Assembly: GCF_036322705.1 (NCBI RefSeq)
Contig: NZ_AP027270.1
Span: 1,427,501 to 1,491,500, forward strand
Length of the DNA stretch: 64,000 nt
From: Maricaulis maris
GTDB lineage: Bacteria > Pseudomonadota > Alphaproteobacteria > Caulobacterales > Maricaulaceae
Reading direction: 5' to 3'
In this document: positions 32,437 to 41,214 of the stretch, one piece after another
How positions within the stretch are numbered: the first letter of the stretch is position 1
How the letters are laid out: every line of letters starts with the position of its first letter
Position numbers and translations under genes: made by a program
Notes under the pieces: model-generated
The model's database searches: none
Seen by the model: the letters and a program-made list of their open reading frames with translations, nothing else
What the model was told of the DNA's origin: nothing

Positions 32437-33284
32437 CCGGGATCACCCGGCTGACGCTACTGGGAACCGGCTCCTCGGGCGGTGTGCCGCGATCAAATGG
32501 CGACTGGGGCGTTTGCGATCCGGACAATCCGCGCAATCGCCGTCGGCGCTGCTCGGCCCTGATCGAGCACGCGCGAACAGAAGCTGACCTGAGCGATGGC
32601 GAGTACGTGACCCGAGTGGTCATCGATACCTCTCCGGATTTTCGCGAGCAGATGCTGTCCGCCAAGGTTCGCCGGATCGACGGTGTGGTGATGACCCACG
32701 ACCATGCCGACCAGACCCATGGCATCGACGATCTGCGTGCCTTTGCCTATCTCCAGCGCCAGCGTATCCCGGTCTGGATGGATAAGGTGACCGCCGGCTC
32801 TCTGACCCGACGCTTCGGCTACACTTTTCAGGCGCCGCCTAATTCAGGCTATCCACCGATCCTCGACCAACGTCCGATGCCGGGCTTTGGCGAGGTTGTT
32901 GATGTTGACGGCCCGGGTGGCTGTGTCGCGATCATCCCGTTTGACCAGGAACACGGTCCGATACGCTCGCTTGGTTTCCGGGTCGGTGATTTGGCGTATT
33001 CCGCCGACATCAACGGTTTGCCCGATGACAGCGCCGCGATCCTGTCGGGCGTGAAATGCTGGGTCGTCGATGCCTTGCGCGACGAACCACACCCGACGCA
33101 TTTCCACCTCGACGACGCGCTCGAAGCGATCGCACGGGTTGGGCAGCCGCTCGGTGTCCTGACCAATCTCCACAACACGCTCGATTACGAGACGCTCGCC
33201 GCGCGACTGCCGGAGGGTGTCCGACCAGCCCATGACGGGATCCGGATTGAGCAGAGCGGCGACAGGATTTCCATCCTCGATTGA
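32433..33284 (+). CDS. MBL-fold metal-dependent hydrolase (PhnP-like)
   Basis: A 283-residue metallo-beta-lactamase-fold protein. The metal motif is MTHDHADQTHGIDDLR (HxHxDH type) near residues 89-104. The early segment LGTGSSGGVPRSNGDWGVCD, followed by a paired-cysteine site (NRRRRCS), is typical of PhnP-like phosphodiesterases. A later FHLDDALEAI and DGIRIEQ tail completes the fold. It is the last gene of the rlpA-dacC-tmk-holB-tatD run. PhnP acts on cyclic phosphodiesters in phosphonate metabolism, but no phn genes are visible here, so the substrate is open. Confidence 0.9.
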   Translation: MTGITRLTLLGTGSSGGVPRSNGDWGVCDPDNPRNRRRRCSALIEHARTEADLSDGEYVTRVVIDTSPDFREQMLSAKVRRIDGVVMTHDHADQTHGIDDLRAFAYLQRQRIPVWMDKVTAGSLTRRFGYTFQAPPNSGYPPILDQRPMPGFGEVVDVDGPGGCVAIIPFDQEHGPIRSLGFRVGDLAYSADINGLPDDSAAILSGVKCWVVDALRDEPHPTHFHLDDALEAIARVGQPLGVLTNLHNTLDYETLAARLPEGVRPAHDGIRIEQSGDRISILD

Positions 33285-33614
33285 GGGTCGCCGACGTTTT
33301 TGTGGCCACCGGGCTCAGTTTGGGCCGGCTCGATAATCCGCTCTTGCATTTCTCATAATATTTATTATGCGCGTTATTGATGCGTGTCTGTTCGCGTGCC
33401 CCATGCGCTCCTCTTCCGCCCCCATCTCATTTTCTCCATGTAAATTCATATATATAAGAGCGATGCTTAATCGCTCACTTTACTCGGGCTTTCGTTCGCG
33501 TGGTATGAGAGGTCGGAAATGCCTTCCTGCTTTAAGTATCAATCGCCCGACGCAATCCGCGCAAATCGGATTAGGCTCGGCGCGATTCCCCGCTGGCCAC
33601 ATTCCGGAGCCGAG
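33285..33614. promoter_or_regulatory. 330-base AT-rich intergenic region upstream of mazG
   Basis: Between the MBL gene and mazG the base composition drops sharply, most clearly at 33345-33480. It contains a 7-2-7 perfect inverted repeat CATAATA-TT-TATTATG (33354-33369), an AT run ATTCATATATATAAG near 33444-33458, and a second hairpin GAGCGAT / ATCGCTC (33458-33476). No open frame is credible. It probably holds the mazG promoter and regulator sites. Confidence 0.5.
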
Positions 33615-34436
33615 ATGTCCACGCCGCCCGAAACCCTGCCCCCGATCGACCGCCTGATTGCCATCATGGCGAAGCTGCGTGATCCCGACGGAGGATGCCC
33701 GTGGGACCTGGAACAGGATTTCGCCAGCATCGCGCCCTACACGATCGAGGAAGCCTATGAAGTTGCCGATGCGATTGAGCGGAAGCGTTATGACGAGCTC
33801 AAGGACGAGCTGGGCGATCTCTTGCTCCAGGTCGTGTTTCACAGCCGCATGGCCGAGGAAGACGGATTGTTCCGTTTCGATGACGTCGCAGCGGCGATCA
33901 ACGACAAGATGATCCGCCGACACCCGCACGTTTTCGGTGATCTCGCGACCCGTGATTCAGAGACGCAAACGGCGGAATGGGAAGCGATCAAGGCCCGCGA
34001 GCGCAAGGCGTCAGACAAGGGCACCAGCCTTCTGGACGATGTGCCGATCGCCCTTCCCGCGCTCAAGCGCGCCCAGAAGCTGCAAAAGCGCGCCGCCACC
34101 GTCGGCTTCGACTGGCCAACCGCGAACCATGTTCTGGCCAAGGTGGATGAGGAATTGGCTGAGGTTCGCGAGGCCATGGCGGCCGGCGATCAGGAGGCTG
34201 TCGCCGAGGAGATCGGCGATCTGATCTTCGTGTGCACCAATCTCGGTCGCAAGATGAAGATTGATGTCGAGGCCGCGACCCGCGGTGCGAATGCCAAGTT
34301 CGAACGCCGCTTCCGGCATATCGAGGACACGCTGTCAGCTCGGGGAAAAAGGCCCCAGGACACGCCACTGGACGAGATGGAAGCCCTGTGGAACGACGCC
34401 AAACGGATCGAAAAATCGACGCCGGTCTCGGGCTGA
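33615..34436 (+). CDS. mazG: Nucleoside triphosphate pyrophosphohydrolase MazG
   Basis: A 273-residue tandem-domain MazG that hydrolyses NTPs and dNTPs to monophosphates and pyrophosphate, limiting misincorporation and in E. coli lowering ppGpp stress. It shows two MazG domains: the first with DPDGGCPWDLEQ, EEAYEVADAIE and ELGDLLLQVVFHS, the second with KVDEELAEVREAM and EEIGDLIFVCTNL. The KRAATVGFDWP signature lies between. The ATG at 33615 has GGAG 6 bases upstream; the frame opens earlier but without a better start. It is convergent with hflX with no gap. Confidence 0.95.
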   Translation: MSTPPETLPPIDRLIAIMAKLRDPDGGCPWDLEQDFASIAPYTIEEAYEVADAIERKRYDELKDELGDLLLQVVFHSRMAEEDGLFRFDDVAAAINDKMIRRHPHVFGDLATRDSETQTAEWEAIKARERKASDKGTSLLDDVPIALPALKRAQKLQKRAATVGFDWPTANHVLAKVDEELAEVREAMAAGDQEAVAEEIGDLIFVCTNLGRKMKIDVEAATRGANAKFERRFRHIEDTLSARGKRPQDTPLDEMEALWNDAKRIEKSTPVSG

Positions 34437-35789
34437 TCAGAAGTCGTCTTCGTCCTCGACCTCGCCAATCCCCTGCGGGATGGCCAGTTCCGGGAATTGC
34501 GAGCGGAAGCGCCCGGCCTCGACCGGGTGCAGGCGGACCTGAAGCGTGGTCGCCCCGGTCTCGGGATTGACCTTGCTGGCCAGCACATCGCCATGAGCAT
34601 GCAACCAGGCCAGCGCCCGGGCATCCTGCGGCGGAATGTGGATTTCAACCCGCTCATCCTCGGTCGAAAGCGCCCGTTCAATCGCCTCAATGAAGGTCTC
34701 GACACCCATTCCGGTAATCGCTGAGAGGGCCAGCTTTATCGGCCGGCCGGCCTTCAGATTGGCCATCTGGACGGTGATCGCGAGGTCTTCACTGTCTTCC
34801 TCGTCGAGCCGGTCGGCCTTGTTCCAGGCTTCAATCATGGCCTGGTCATGGCTGGGCCCGGCTTCAATCGCATCGAGCACGCTCTCGACATCCTGGATCC
34901 GCCCGACCCGGTCCGGATCCGAGGCGTCGATCACATGGACGAGCAGGTCGGCTTCACGCACTTCCTCGAGGGTGGCGCGGAAGGCCGCAATCAGCTCGGT
35001 CGGCAGGTCGGTGATGAACCCCACCGTGTCGGACAGCAGGATGCGGGTGCCACCAGGCAGGTCGACCGCCCTCACCGTCGGGTCCAGGGTCGCGAAAGGC
35101 ATGTCCTGTGCGAACACGCCTGCCCCGGTCAACGCATTGAACAAGGTGGACTTTCCGGCGTTGGTATAGCCGACGAAGGCGACCGTCGGGAACGGTACAT
35201 CCTGGCGCTGGGCACGGTGCAGGGTCCGGGTACGGCGGACCTCGTCGAGCTGGCGACGCAGCTTCGCCATCTTCTCGTTGAGGAGGCGCCGGTCGGTCTC
35301 GATCTGGGTCTCGCCGGGGCCGGCCAGGAAGCCGCGACCGCCACGCTGGCGTTCAAGGTGGGTCCAGGTCCGCACGAGCCTGGAGCGCTCATAGGCCAGG
35401 CGGGCCAGCTCGACTTGCAGCACGCCTTCCTTGGTCCGGGCGCGCTGACCGAAAATCTCAAGGATCAGACCGGTCCGGTCGATCACTTTCACATTCCAGG
35501 CTTTTTCCAGATTGCGCTGCTGGATCGGAGACAGGGCTGTATCGATGACCGCGACATTGGCCTCAAGCTCGGTGATCAGGTCACCGATTTCAGCCATCTT
35601 GCCGCGGCCGAAATAGCGTCCGCTGTCGATCTTTCGCGTTTGCAGGATGAAGGCGTCCGCGACCTCAAGATCAAGGGCTTCAGCCAGACCGGACGCTTCT
35701 TCAAGACGCGCGTCCGCACGCGCCATGTCGGCGCGGCTGGCGGGATGTATGACAAGGGCGCGCGATACCGGCGCCTCGCGCTCAATCAA
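34437..35789 (-). CDS. hflX: GTPase HflX
   Basis: A 450-residue ribosome-associated GTPase that splits stalled or hibernating ribosomes. The HflX N-terminal domain (about 20-190) contains [17 protein letters not shown] and [12 protein letters not shown]. The G domain (about 205-365) has the P-loop [12 protein letters not shown], switch-[16 protein letters not shown] and NKAD. Its ATG overlaps the hfq stop by 4 bases; the hfq-hflX pair is conserved in proteobacteria. A C-terminal domain of about 75 residues follows. Confidence 0.97.
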   Translation of the reverse strand: MIEREAPVSRALVIHPASRADMARADARLEEASGLAEALDLEVADAFILQTRKIDSGRYFGRGKMAEIGDLITELEANVAVIDTALSPIQQRNLEKAWNVKVIDRTGLILEIFGQRARTKEGVLQVELARLAYERSRLVRTWTHLERQRGGRGFLAGPGETQIETDRRLLNEKMAKLRRQLDEVRRTRTLHRAQRQDVPFPTVAFVGYTNAGKSTLFNALTGAGVFAQDMPFATLDPTVRAVDLPGGTRILLSDTVGFITDLPTELIAAFRATLEEVREADLLVHVIDASDPDRVGRIQDVESVLDAIEAGPSHDQAMIEAWNKADRLDEEDSEDLAITVQMANLKAGRPIKLALSAITGMGVETFIEAIERALSTEDERVEIHIPPQDARALAWLHAHGDVLASKVNPETGATTLQVRLHPVEAGRFRSQFPELAIPQGIGEVEDEDDF

Positions 35790-36058
35790 TCCGTGGCGCT
35801 CTCTTCCACTGCGTCGTCATCCGCCTTGTCATCCTCGAACAGGGAGACCGGAGCTGCCGGCATGATGGTCGAGATGGCGTGCTTGTAGACGAGCTGGGAC
35901 AGCCCGTCGCGACGGAGCAGGACACAGAAATTGTCGAACCAGGTCACAACGCCCTGCAGCTTTACCCCGTTGACGAGGAAGATGGTCAGAGGCGTCTTCG
36001 TTTTACGCACAGAGTTCAGGAAGACATCCTGGAGGTTTTGTTTTTTATCGTGCGACAT
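35786..36058 (-). CDS. hfq: RNA chaperone Hfq
   Basis: A 90-residue Sm-like hexameric RNA chaperone that helps small RNAs pair with mRNAs. The Sm1 motif includes [20 protein letters not shown] and [16 protein letters not shown]. The Sm2 motif [11 protein letters not shown] is intact. A short acidic tail ([17 protein letters not shown]) ends the protein. It is coupled to hflX by a 4-base overlap. Confidence 0.98.
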   Translation of the reverse strand: MSHDKKQNLQDVFLNSVRKTKTPLTIFLVNGVKLQGVVTWFDNFCVLLRRDGLSQLVYKHAISTIMPAAPVSLFEDDKADDDAVEESATD

Positions 36059-36164
36059 GTTGGCTCCGCAGGCGTCGCTTTGATCAGCGATTCATGCCTA
36101 GGGTATACAGGCCCTGCCTTAAGCTGCAACCACTTCATTTTGCATGGGAAGCTCGGCTTCGCGC

Positions 36165-37010
36165 TCAGGCCTCGGCGAGGTAGGTCTCGCGCAGGGCCCG
36201 GGCCAGCGAGCCGGGGGCGCCATTGGCTACCGTCTTGCCATCGATCGACACCACCGGGGTCACGAATGAGGTTGCCGAGGTGAGGAAAGCCTCACGCGCA
36301 TCGAGCGCCTCCGCAGGGGTGAAGGCCCTCTCCTCAATTTCCAGGCCAAGTCGTTGGGCACAATCAAGAATTCGTGCCCGCGTGATGCCGTGCAGGATGC
36401 CGTTATCGGCCTGACGGGTCAGCAGTTTTCCGGCCTTGGTGACGATCCAGGCATTGGTCGAGCTGCCCTCGGTGACATATCCGTCCGCGTCAACCTGCCA
36501 GGCCTCGGCAGCGCCCGCCTCGTAAGCCGCCTGCTTGGCGAGGACATTCGGCAACAGGTTGACGGTTTTGATATCACAGCGTGCCCAGCGCTGGTCCGGC
36601 ACCGTAATGACGCCAATACCGGTCTCGGCCCGCCTGTCCGCCGCTGCGAAGTCGAGCCGTTTGCAGGTCAGCACGATGGTCGGGGTGATCGCCTGTTTCG
36701 GGAAGGCATGATCGCGGCGGGCCTGGCCGCGGGAAATCTGGAGATAGACCAGCCCGTTGCTGACCCGGTTCCGCCGCAGCAATTCGCGAATGATGCGCTC
36801 GAGCGCGGGGCGCGAGCGGGGTTCCGGAATCCGCAGCTCTGCCAGCGAGCGTGACAGGCGCTGGAAATGCCCGTCGGCATCCATCAGACGTCCGTCGCGG
36901 ACACTCCAGACCTCATAGACCGCATCGGCAAACTGAAAGCCGCGATCCTCGACATGGATGGCGGCGTCAGGGTGCGCACAAAAGCGGCCGTTTACATAAG
37001 CGAAGCGCAT
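36165..37010 (-). CDS. dat: D-amino acid aminotransferase (class IV)
   Basis: A 281-residue fold-type IV PLP aminotransferase. The early segment HVEDRGFQFADAVYEVW, the catalytic lysine in CDIKTVNLLPNVLAKQ, EGSSTNAWIV, and GITRARIL are typical of D-alanine/D-amino acid aminotransferases rather than branched-chain ones. It supplies D-glutamate or D-alanine. The ATG at 37008-37010 has GGAAAG upstream and lies 10 bases after trkH. It is part of the trkA-trkH-dat-hfq-hflX run. Confidence 0.9.
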   Translation of the reverse strand: MRFAYVNGRFCAHPDAAIHVEDRGFQFADAVYEVWSVRDGRLMDADGHFQRLSRSLAELRIPEPRSRPALERIIRELLRRNRVSNGLVYLQISRGQARRDHAFPKQAITPTIVLTCKRLDFAAADRRAETGIGVITVPDQRWARCDIKTVNLLPNVLAKQAAYEAGAAEAWQVDADGYVTEGSSTNAWIVTKAGKLLTRQADNGILHGITRARILDCAQRLGLEIEERAFTPAEALDAREAFLTSATSFVTPVVSIDGKTVANGAPGSLARALRETYLAEA

Positions 37011-37020
37011 CAGCTTTCCG

Positions 37021-38424
37021 TCATTTCCTGAAGAAGAGAGCCCAGATGGCGGCGACGGCCGCAAGGACCTCCAGACGCCCGAGGATCATGGCTGAAATAA
37101 GGATGGGTTTGGTCTGGTCCGGCAATTGGTTCCAGCTCGTCAGCGGTTGCGACTGGTTGAGCATGGGACCGATATTGGCGAGGGCCGATGTCATGGCAAT
37201 GAAGGCCGTTTCGAAGTCGAGGCCGGCGCCCGTCAGCGCCATCGTCCCGAGCCCGATCGCCGCCACGAAGGCCAGCACATAGGACCAGATACCGACCAAG
37301 GCCCCCTCGTGAACCCGGCGCCCCCGGAAGGTCACCGGGACCATGCTGCGGGGGTCCGACAGGACAGCAAGTTCGGCCCCCATCCGCTTCCACAATAGCA
37401 GGATGCGCGAGACCTTGATGCCGCCGGTCGTCGACGCTGCCGAACCGCCGATCAGGGCGACAAAAATCGAGGCGGCCAGAGCGGGGATCACCCCGCCACC
37501 GGCGGAAAATCCGCTGGTCGACACGATGAAGGCCGCGTCCATGAGGTCGGAGAACGGGGTGCCGGGGCGCGCCAGGATGAAGAAGCCGCCAAGCCCGATC
37601 ACCAGCGCGCCGATCCCGAGAATGTCGGGATCCCGCAGCACGGAGCGGTCACGGATGACATCCCAGAACAGGGCGATATTGAGTGATCCGACGAGACAGC
37701 CGATCACGATCCAGCCGGTCGAGACCGGGCCTATAGTCGCCAGCAGACCGCCGTCGGTGACCGTGTAACCGCTGGTCGAAATCGCACTCATGGCCAGCAC
37801 AGTGGATGCAAACAAGCCGTTGCCAGCGAACAGCAGGCCGAGCCAGATCACCGAGGTCATGACGGCATAGATCATGCCGACACGGCGCGCCGCGACCGGA
37901 AGGTGCGAGAACACGTCGTCGGACCGAAGGGTCAGGAGAGCGGACTTGCGGATCGCGGGCACATCCCGGTCGAGGGCTGCGAAGATGCCGATGGCAAGCA
38001 GAAGCGTCGCATAGCCCCCGAGCCAGGCGAGGATCGCCCGCCAGAAGATCAGCGAGCGCGGCAGGTCATCGGCCGGCAGCAGGGTCGCACCGGTTGTGGT
38101 GACCGCGGAATAAGCCTCGAACACGGCGTCCAGGGGATCGAAATACCCGGTCAGCCAGAACGGTAGCGCGGCCATCGCGGGCGCCGTGATCCAGGACAGG
38201 AGGGCCAGTCCCAGCGCGTCCAGAGCACTCGCCTTCGAGCGCATGCCGCGGGTCGCGGCGAGGATGAAGACACCCGGGATGAAGGCAATCAGTGCTGTGG
38301 TCGCAAACAGTGGTGCCAGATGCGGCTCGCCGATGGCGACCGCAACGAAGGCCGCAAACAGCGCTACGCCGGCCAGGAGAACCCAGAGCGCACCCAGCGG
38401 CCGGAGGAAGGCGACAGGCGTCAT
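37021..38424 (-). CDS. trkH: Potassium uptake protein TrkH
   Basis: A 467-residue channel-like membrane subunit of the Trk potassium system, with about ten hydrophobic segments and four P-loop-like repeats. The first has SAVTTTGATLLP, the second MSAISTSGYTVTDGG, the third IVSTSGFSAGGGVIP and the fourth MTSALANIGPML. These selectivity-filter regions follow the TrkH pattern. The gene lies 3 bases after trkA on the same strand, giving both parts of the uptake system. Confidence 0.96.
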   Translation of the reverse strand: MTPVAFLRPLGALWVLLAGVALFAAFVAVAIGEPHLAPLFATTALIAFIPGVFILAATRGMRSKASALDALGLALLSWITAPAMAALPFWLTGYFDPLDAVFEAYSAVTTTGATLLPADDLPRSLIFWRAILAWLGGYATLLLAIGIFAALDRDVPAIRKSALLTLRSDDVFSHLPVAARRVGMIYAVMTSVIWLGLLFAGNGLFASTVLAMSAISTSGYTVTDGGLLATIGPVSTGWIVIGCLVGSLNIALFWDVIRDRSVLRDPDILGIGALVIGLGGFFILARPGTPFSDLMDAAFIVSTSGFSAGGGVIPALAASIFVALIGGSAASTTGGIKVSRILLLWKRMGAELAVLSDPRSMVPVTFRGRRVHEGALVGIWSYVLAFVAAIGLGTMALTGAGLDFETAFIAMTSALANIGPMLNQSQPLTSWNQLPDQTKPILISAMILGRLEVLAAVAAIWALFFRK

Positions 38425-38427
38425 CGA

Positions 38428-39801
38428 TCAGAAATATTCGAGGCTGACGCGGAAGAGGTGCTCGACCTTGGGGATCAGCGCGGTGTTGCAGAACAGCAGA
38501 ACGCGATCATTCTCGCGGATCCGGCCGTCATCACAGGGCAGGATGACCTTGTCCCCGCGAACCACGGCGCCGAGCGCCACACCATCGGGCAATTCCAGCT
38601 CGTCCAGCGTCTTGCCGACCAGCGGCGAGGTCGACAGCGCGACGCCTTCCAGCGCTTCCGCCTGCCCGCCGCCCAGACTTTGCAGCCCGGTAATGCGTCC
38701 GCGGCGGATATGCTGGAGGATGGTCGAAACCGTGGTCGCCCGCGGATCAATCAGGACGTCGATACCGAGCGCGTCGCGCAGGTTTTCGAAGGCCCGGTCA
38801 TTGATCAGCGACAGGGCGCGCTCGGCCCCTTCCCGCTTGGCCATGACCGCAGACAGCATGTTGACCTTGTCGTCATTGGTCACACAGACCACGAGCTCGG
38901 CCTCGCTGACGCCGGCTTCACGCATCAGCTTGGCATCAAGCCCGTCACCGTGCAGGACAACGGTCTTCTTCAGGCTCTCGGCTGCCGCTTCGGCCCGCGA
39001 CTTGTCGGCTTCGATCAGGCGGACCTTGACCCCGCCGGCGCGTTCCAGCGCCCGGGCGACATAGACGCCGATATTGCCGGCCCCGACCACCACCACACGG
39101 CGGATCTGTTCCGAGCTGCGTCCGAAGATATCGAGGATGCGACGGACCTGGCGGCTTTCGGTGACGACATAGACGTCATCCCCGGCGAGCAGCGGGTCAT
39201 GTAGTTTGGGAATGAAAAGCGTTTGTTCGCGCTGCACCCCGACCACGGCCAGACGCAGGTCCGGGAAGAGCTCCATTACCTGCTCGGTCGTGGAGCCGGC
39301 CACCGGCGAGTTCTCGTCCAGGCGCAGGCCGAGCAGCTGCACCCGTCCGCCGGAGAAGACCGCGGTGTTGAATGCGCCCGGTGTTTCCACCCGCTGGAGA
39401 ATGGCCCGACCGACCTCGAGCTCGGGCGAAATCACCACATCAACCGGCATGTTGCCGGTCGAGAACAGGTCGCCCCAGGCCGGGTCGAGATAGTTCTGGG
39501 CCCGAACCCGCGCGATCCGCATCGGCGTGTGGAAGAGCGAGTGGGCGACCTGGCAGGCCACCATGTTGGTCTCGTCCGAGTGCGTCACCGCAACGATCAG
39601 GTCAGCCTGCCGCGCGCCGGCCCGTTCGAGCACATCAGGGTGCGAGCCGTGGCCGACAACACCCTGCACGTCCAGATCGGTGACGACATTGTCGACCAGC
39701 TCGGTCGACCAGTCGACGACGGTCACCGCATTTCCCTCGCGGGCAAGGGCGCGGGCAATCCCGACGCCAACCTGCCCTGCTCCGCAGACAATCGCTTTCA
39801 T
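38428..39801 (-). CDS. trkA: Trk potassium system NAD-binding regulator TrkA
   Basis: A 457-residue peripheral protein with two RCK units. Each has an NAD-binding Rossmann motif: AGQVGVGIARALAREG at the start and VGAGNIGVYVARALERAGG near the middle. Each is followed by a TrkA-C domain (about 145-220 and 370-455). It gates TrkH in response to nucleotides. Adjacent to trkH and downstream of ntrX, a common alphaproteobacterial arrangement. Confidence 0.97.
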   Translation of the reverse strand: MKAIVCGAGQVGVGIARALAREGNAVTVVDWSTELVDNVVTDLDVQGVVGHGSHPDVLERAGARQADLIVAVTHSDETNMVACQVAHSLFHTPMRIARVRAQNYLDPAWGDLFSTGNMPVDVVISPELEVGRAILQRVETPGAFNTAVFSGGRVQLLGLRLDENSPVAGSTTEQVMELFPDLRLAVVGVQREQTLFIPKLHDPLLAGDDVYVVTESRQVRRILDIFGRSSEQIRRVVVVGAGNIGVYVARALERAGGVKVRLIEADKSRAEAAAESLKKTVVLHGDGLDAKLMREAGVSEAELVVCVTNDDKVNMLSAVMAKREGAERALSLINDRAFENLRDALGIDVLIDPRATTVSTILQHIRRGRITGLQSLGGGQAEALEGVALSTSPLVGKTLDELELPDGVALGAVVRGDKVILPCDDGRIRENDRVLLFCNTALIPKVEHLFRVSLEYF

Positions 39802-39822
39802 GTCAGATCCATCCGTTCGGCG

Positions 39823-41211
39823 CTAGGCCGCGCCTTCGCGTTGCACGCTGCCAACCCCGAGCGATTTGAGTTTCCGATGCAAGGCCGAGCGCTCCATGCC
39901 GATGAAGGCTGCCGTGCGTGAAATATTGCCGCCAAAGCGGTCGATCTGGGCCTTGAGATACTCGCGCTCGAAATTCTCCCGCGCTTCGCGCAGAGACAAG
40001 GCGATCATCTTCTCCGCGTCAAACCCGACATCCTGGTTCTCGCGCGTCACGACTTCCGAGGGCAGCGAGTCGAGGGTGATCGGCTCATCCAGCGAGCCGG
40101 TCGCCAAAATGAGGAGCCGCTCGATATTATTGCGCAACTGACGCACATTGCCCGGCCAGCCATGCGCCTGCAGGGCTGCCATCACGTCATCGCCGAAGCG
40201 CCGTCGCGGAAGCCCGGCCGACGCTGTCAGCCGATCGACAAAGTGCGCGACCAGCGAGGGAATATCCTCGCGGCGGTCGGCCAGCGGCGGGACCTGGACC
40301 GGGACAACCGCGAGGCGGTGATAGAGGTCCTCGCGGAACAGCCCGCCCTGGATCCGACCGGCAAGGTCCTGAGCGGTCGAGGAGATGACGCGCACATTGA
40401 CCTGAACGTCGGCGGCGCCGCCGATCCGCCGGAACCGTTGCTCGACCAGCAGGCGCAGCAGCTTGGTCTGCGTGTCCTTGGGCATATCAGCGATTTCGTC
40501 GAGATAGAGCGTGCCGCCATGCGCGCGTTCGAGCAGGCCGACATGCTTGACGCTGCCATCCTCGTTCTCGCGCCCGAACAACTCTTCCTCGACGCCTTCC
40601 GGCGACATGCCCGGCGCACTGACGGCAACGAAGTCCGACTGCGCCCGGGGCGAGCTCTCATGGATCAGCCGGGCGACCAGCTCCTTGCCGGCGCCCGACG
40701 GGCCGCGGATCAGGACCCGACTATTGGTCGGTGCGACGCGGTCGATCAACTGGCGCACCTGGGTGATACCGCTGGACTCGCCGATCAGCGAAGCCTGGCC
40801 ATCACCCCGCGCGCGCAATTGCGCGTTTTCCTGACGAAGGCGGCTGGTTTCCAGCGCCCGCGTCACCGTCAGCAACAGCTTGTCGCTCTTGAACGGCTTC
40901 TCGAGGAAGTCATACGCCCCCTTGCGGATTGCCGCGACCGCCGTCTCGATCGTGCCATGTCCGGAGATCACAATGACCGGCATGTTGGCATCAATCGAGC
41001 GGAACTCGTCGAGCAGCTCGATCCCGTCCAACCGGCTGCCCTGCAGCCAGACGTCGAGGATGACCAGCGACGGCTTGCGCGCGCGGATTTCGGCCAAGGC
41101 CCCGTCTGCATCCGCAGCCTCCCGGGTCTCATAGCCGTCGTCTTCGAGCAGGCCGCCGATCAGTTCACGGATATCCGCCTCATCATCCACGATCAGTATG
41201 TCGCGAGCCAT
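39823..41211 (-). CDS. ntrX: Response regulator NtrX (AAA+ domain without GAFTGA loop)
   Basis: A 462-residue regulator paired with NtrY. The receiver domain (1-120) has phosphoacceptor Asp53 and Lys106 in FLEKPF. The AAA+ domain (about 140-370) has Walker A GPSGAGKE (170-177) and a good Walker B GGTLYLDEIAD (232-242). The L1 loop, where sigma54 activators carry GAFTGA, reads FGRENEDGSVKHVG, so direct sigma54 activation is doubtful. A Fis-type helix-turn-helix ends the protein (NISRTAAFIGMERSALHRKL). It lies 3 bases after ntrY. Confidence 0.95.
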   Translation of the reverse strand: MARDILIVDDEADIRELIGGLLEDDGYETREAADADGALAEIRARKPSLVILDVWLQGSRLDGIELLDEFRSIDANMPVIVISGHGTIETAVAAIRKGAYDFLEKPFKSDKLLLTVTRALETSRLRQENAQLRARGDGQASLIGESSGITQVRQLIDRVAPTNSRVLIRGPSGAGKELVARLIHESSPRAQSDFVAVSAPGMSPEGVEEELFGRENEDGSVKHVGLLERAHGGTLYLDEIADMPKDTQTKLLRLLVEQRFRRIGGAADVQVNVRVISSTAQDLAGRIQGGLFREDLYHRLAVVPVQVPPLADRREDIPSLVAHFVDRLTASAGLPRRRFGDDVMAALQAHGWPGNVRQLRNNIERLLILATGSLDEPITLDSLPSEVVTRENQDVGFDAEKMIALSLREARENFEREYLKAQIDRFGGNISRTAAFIGMERSALHRKLKSLGVGSVQREGAA

Positions 41212-41214
41212 GGA

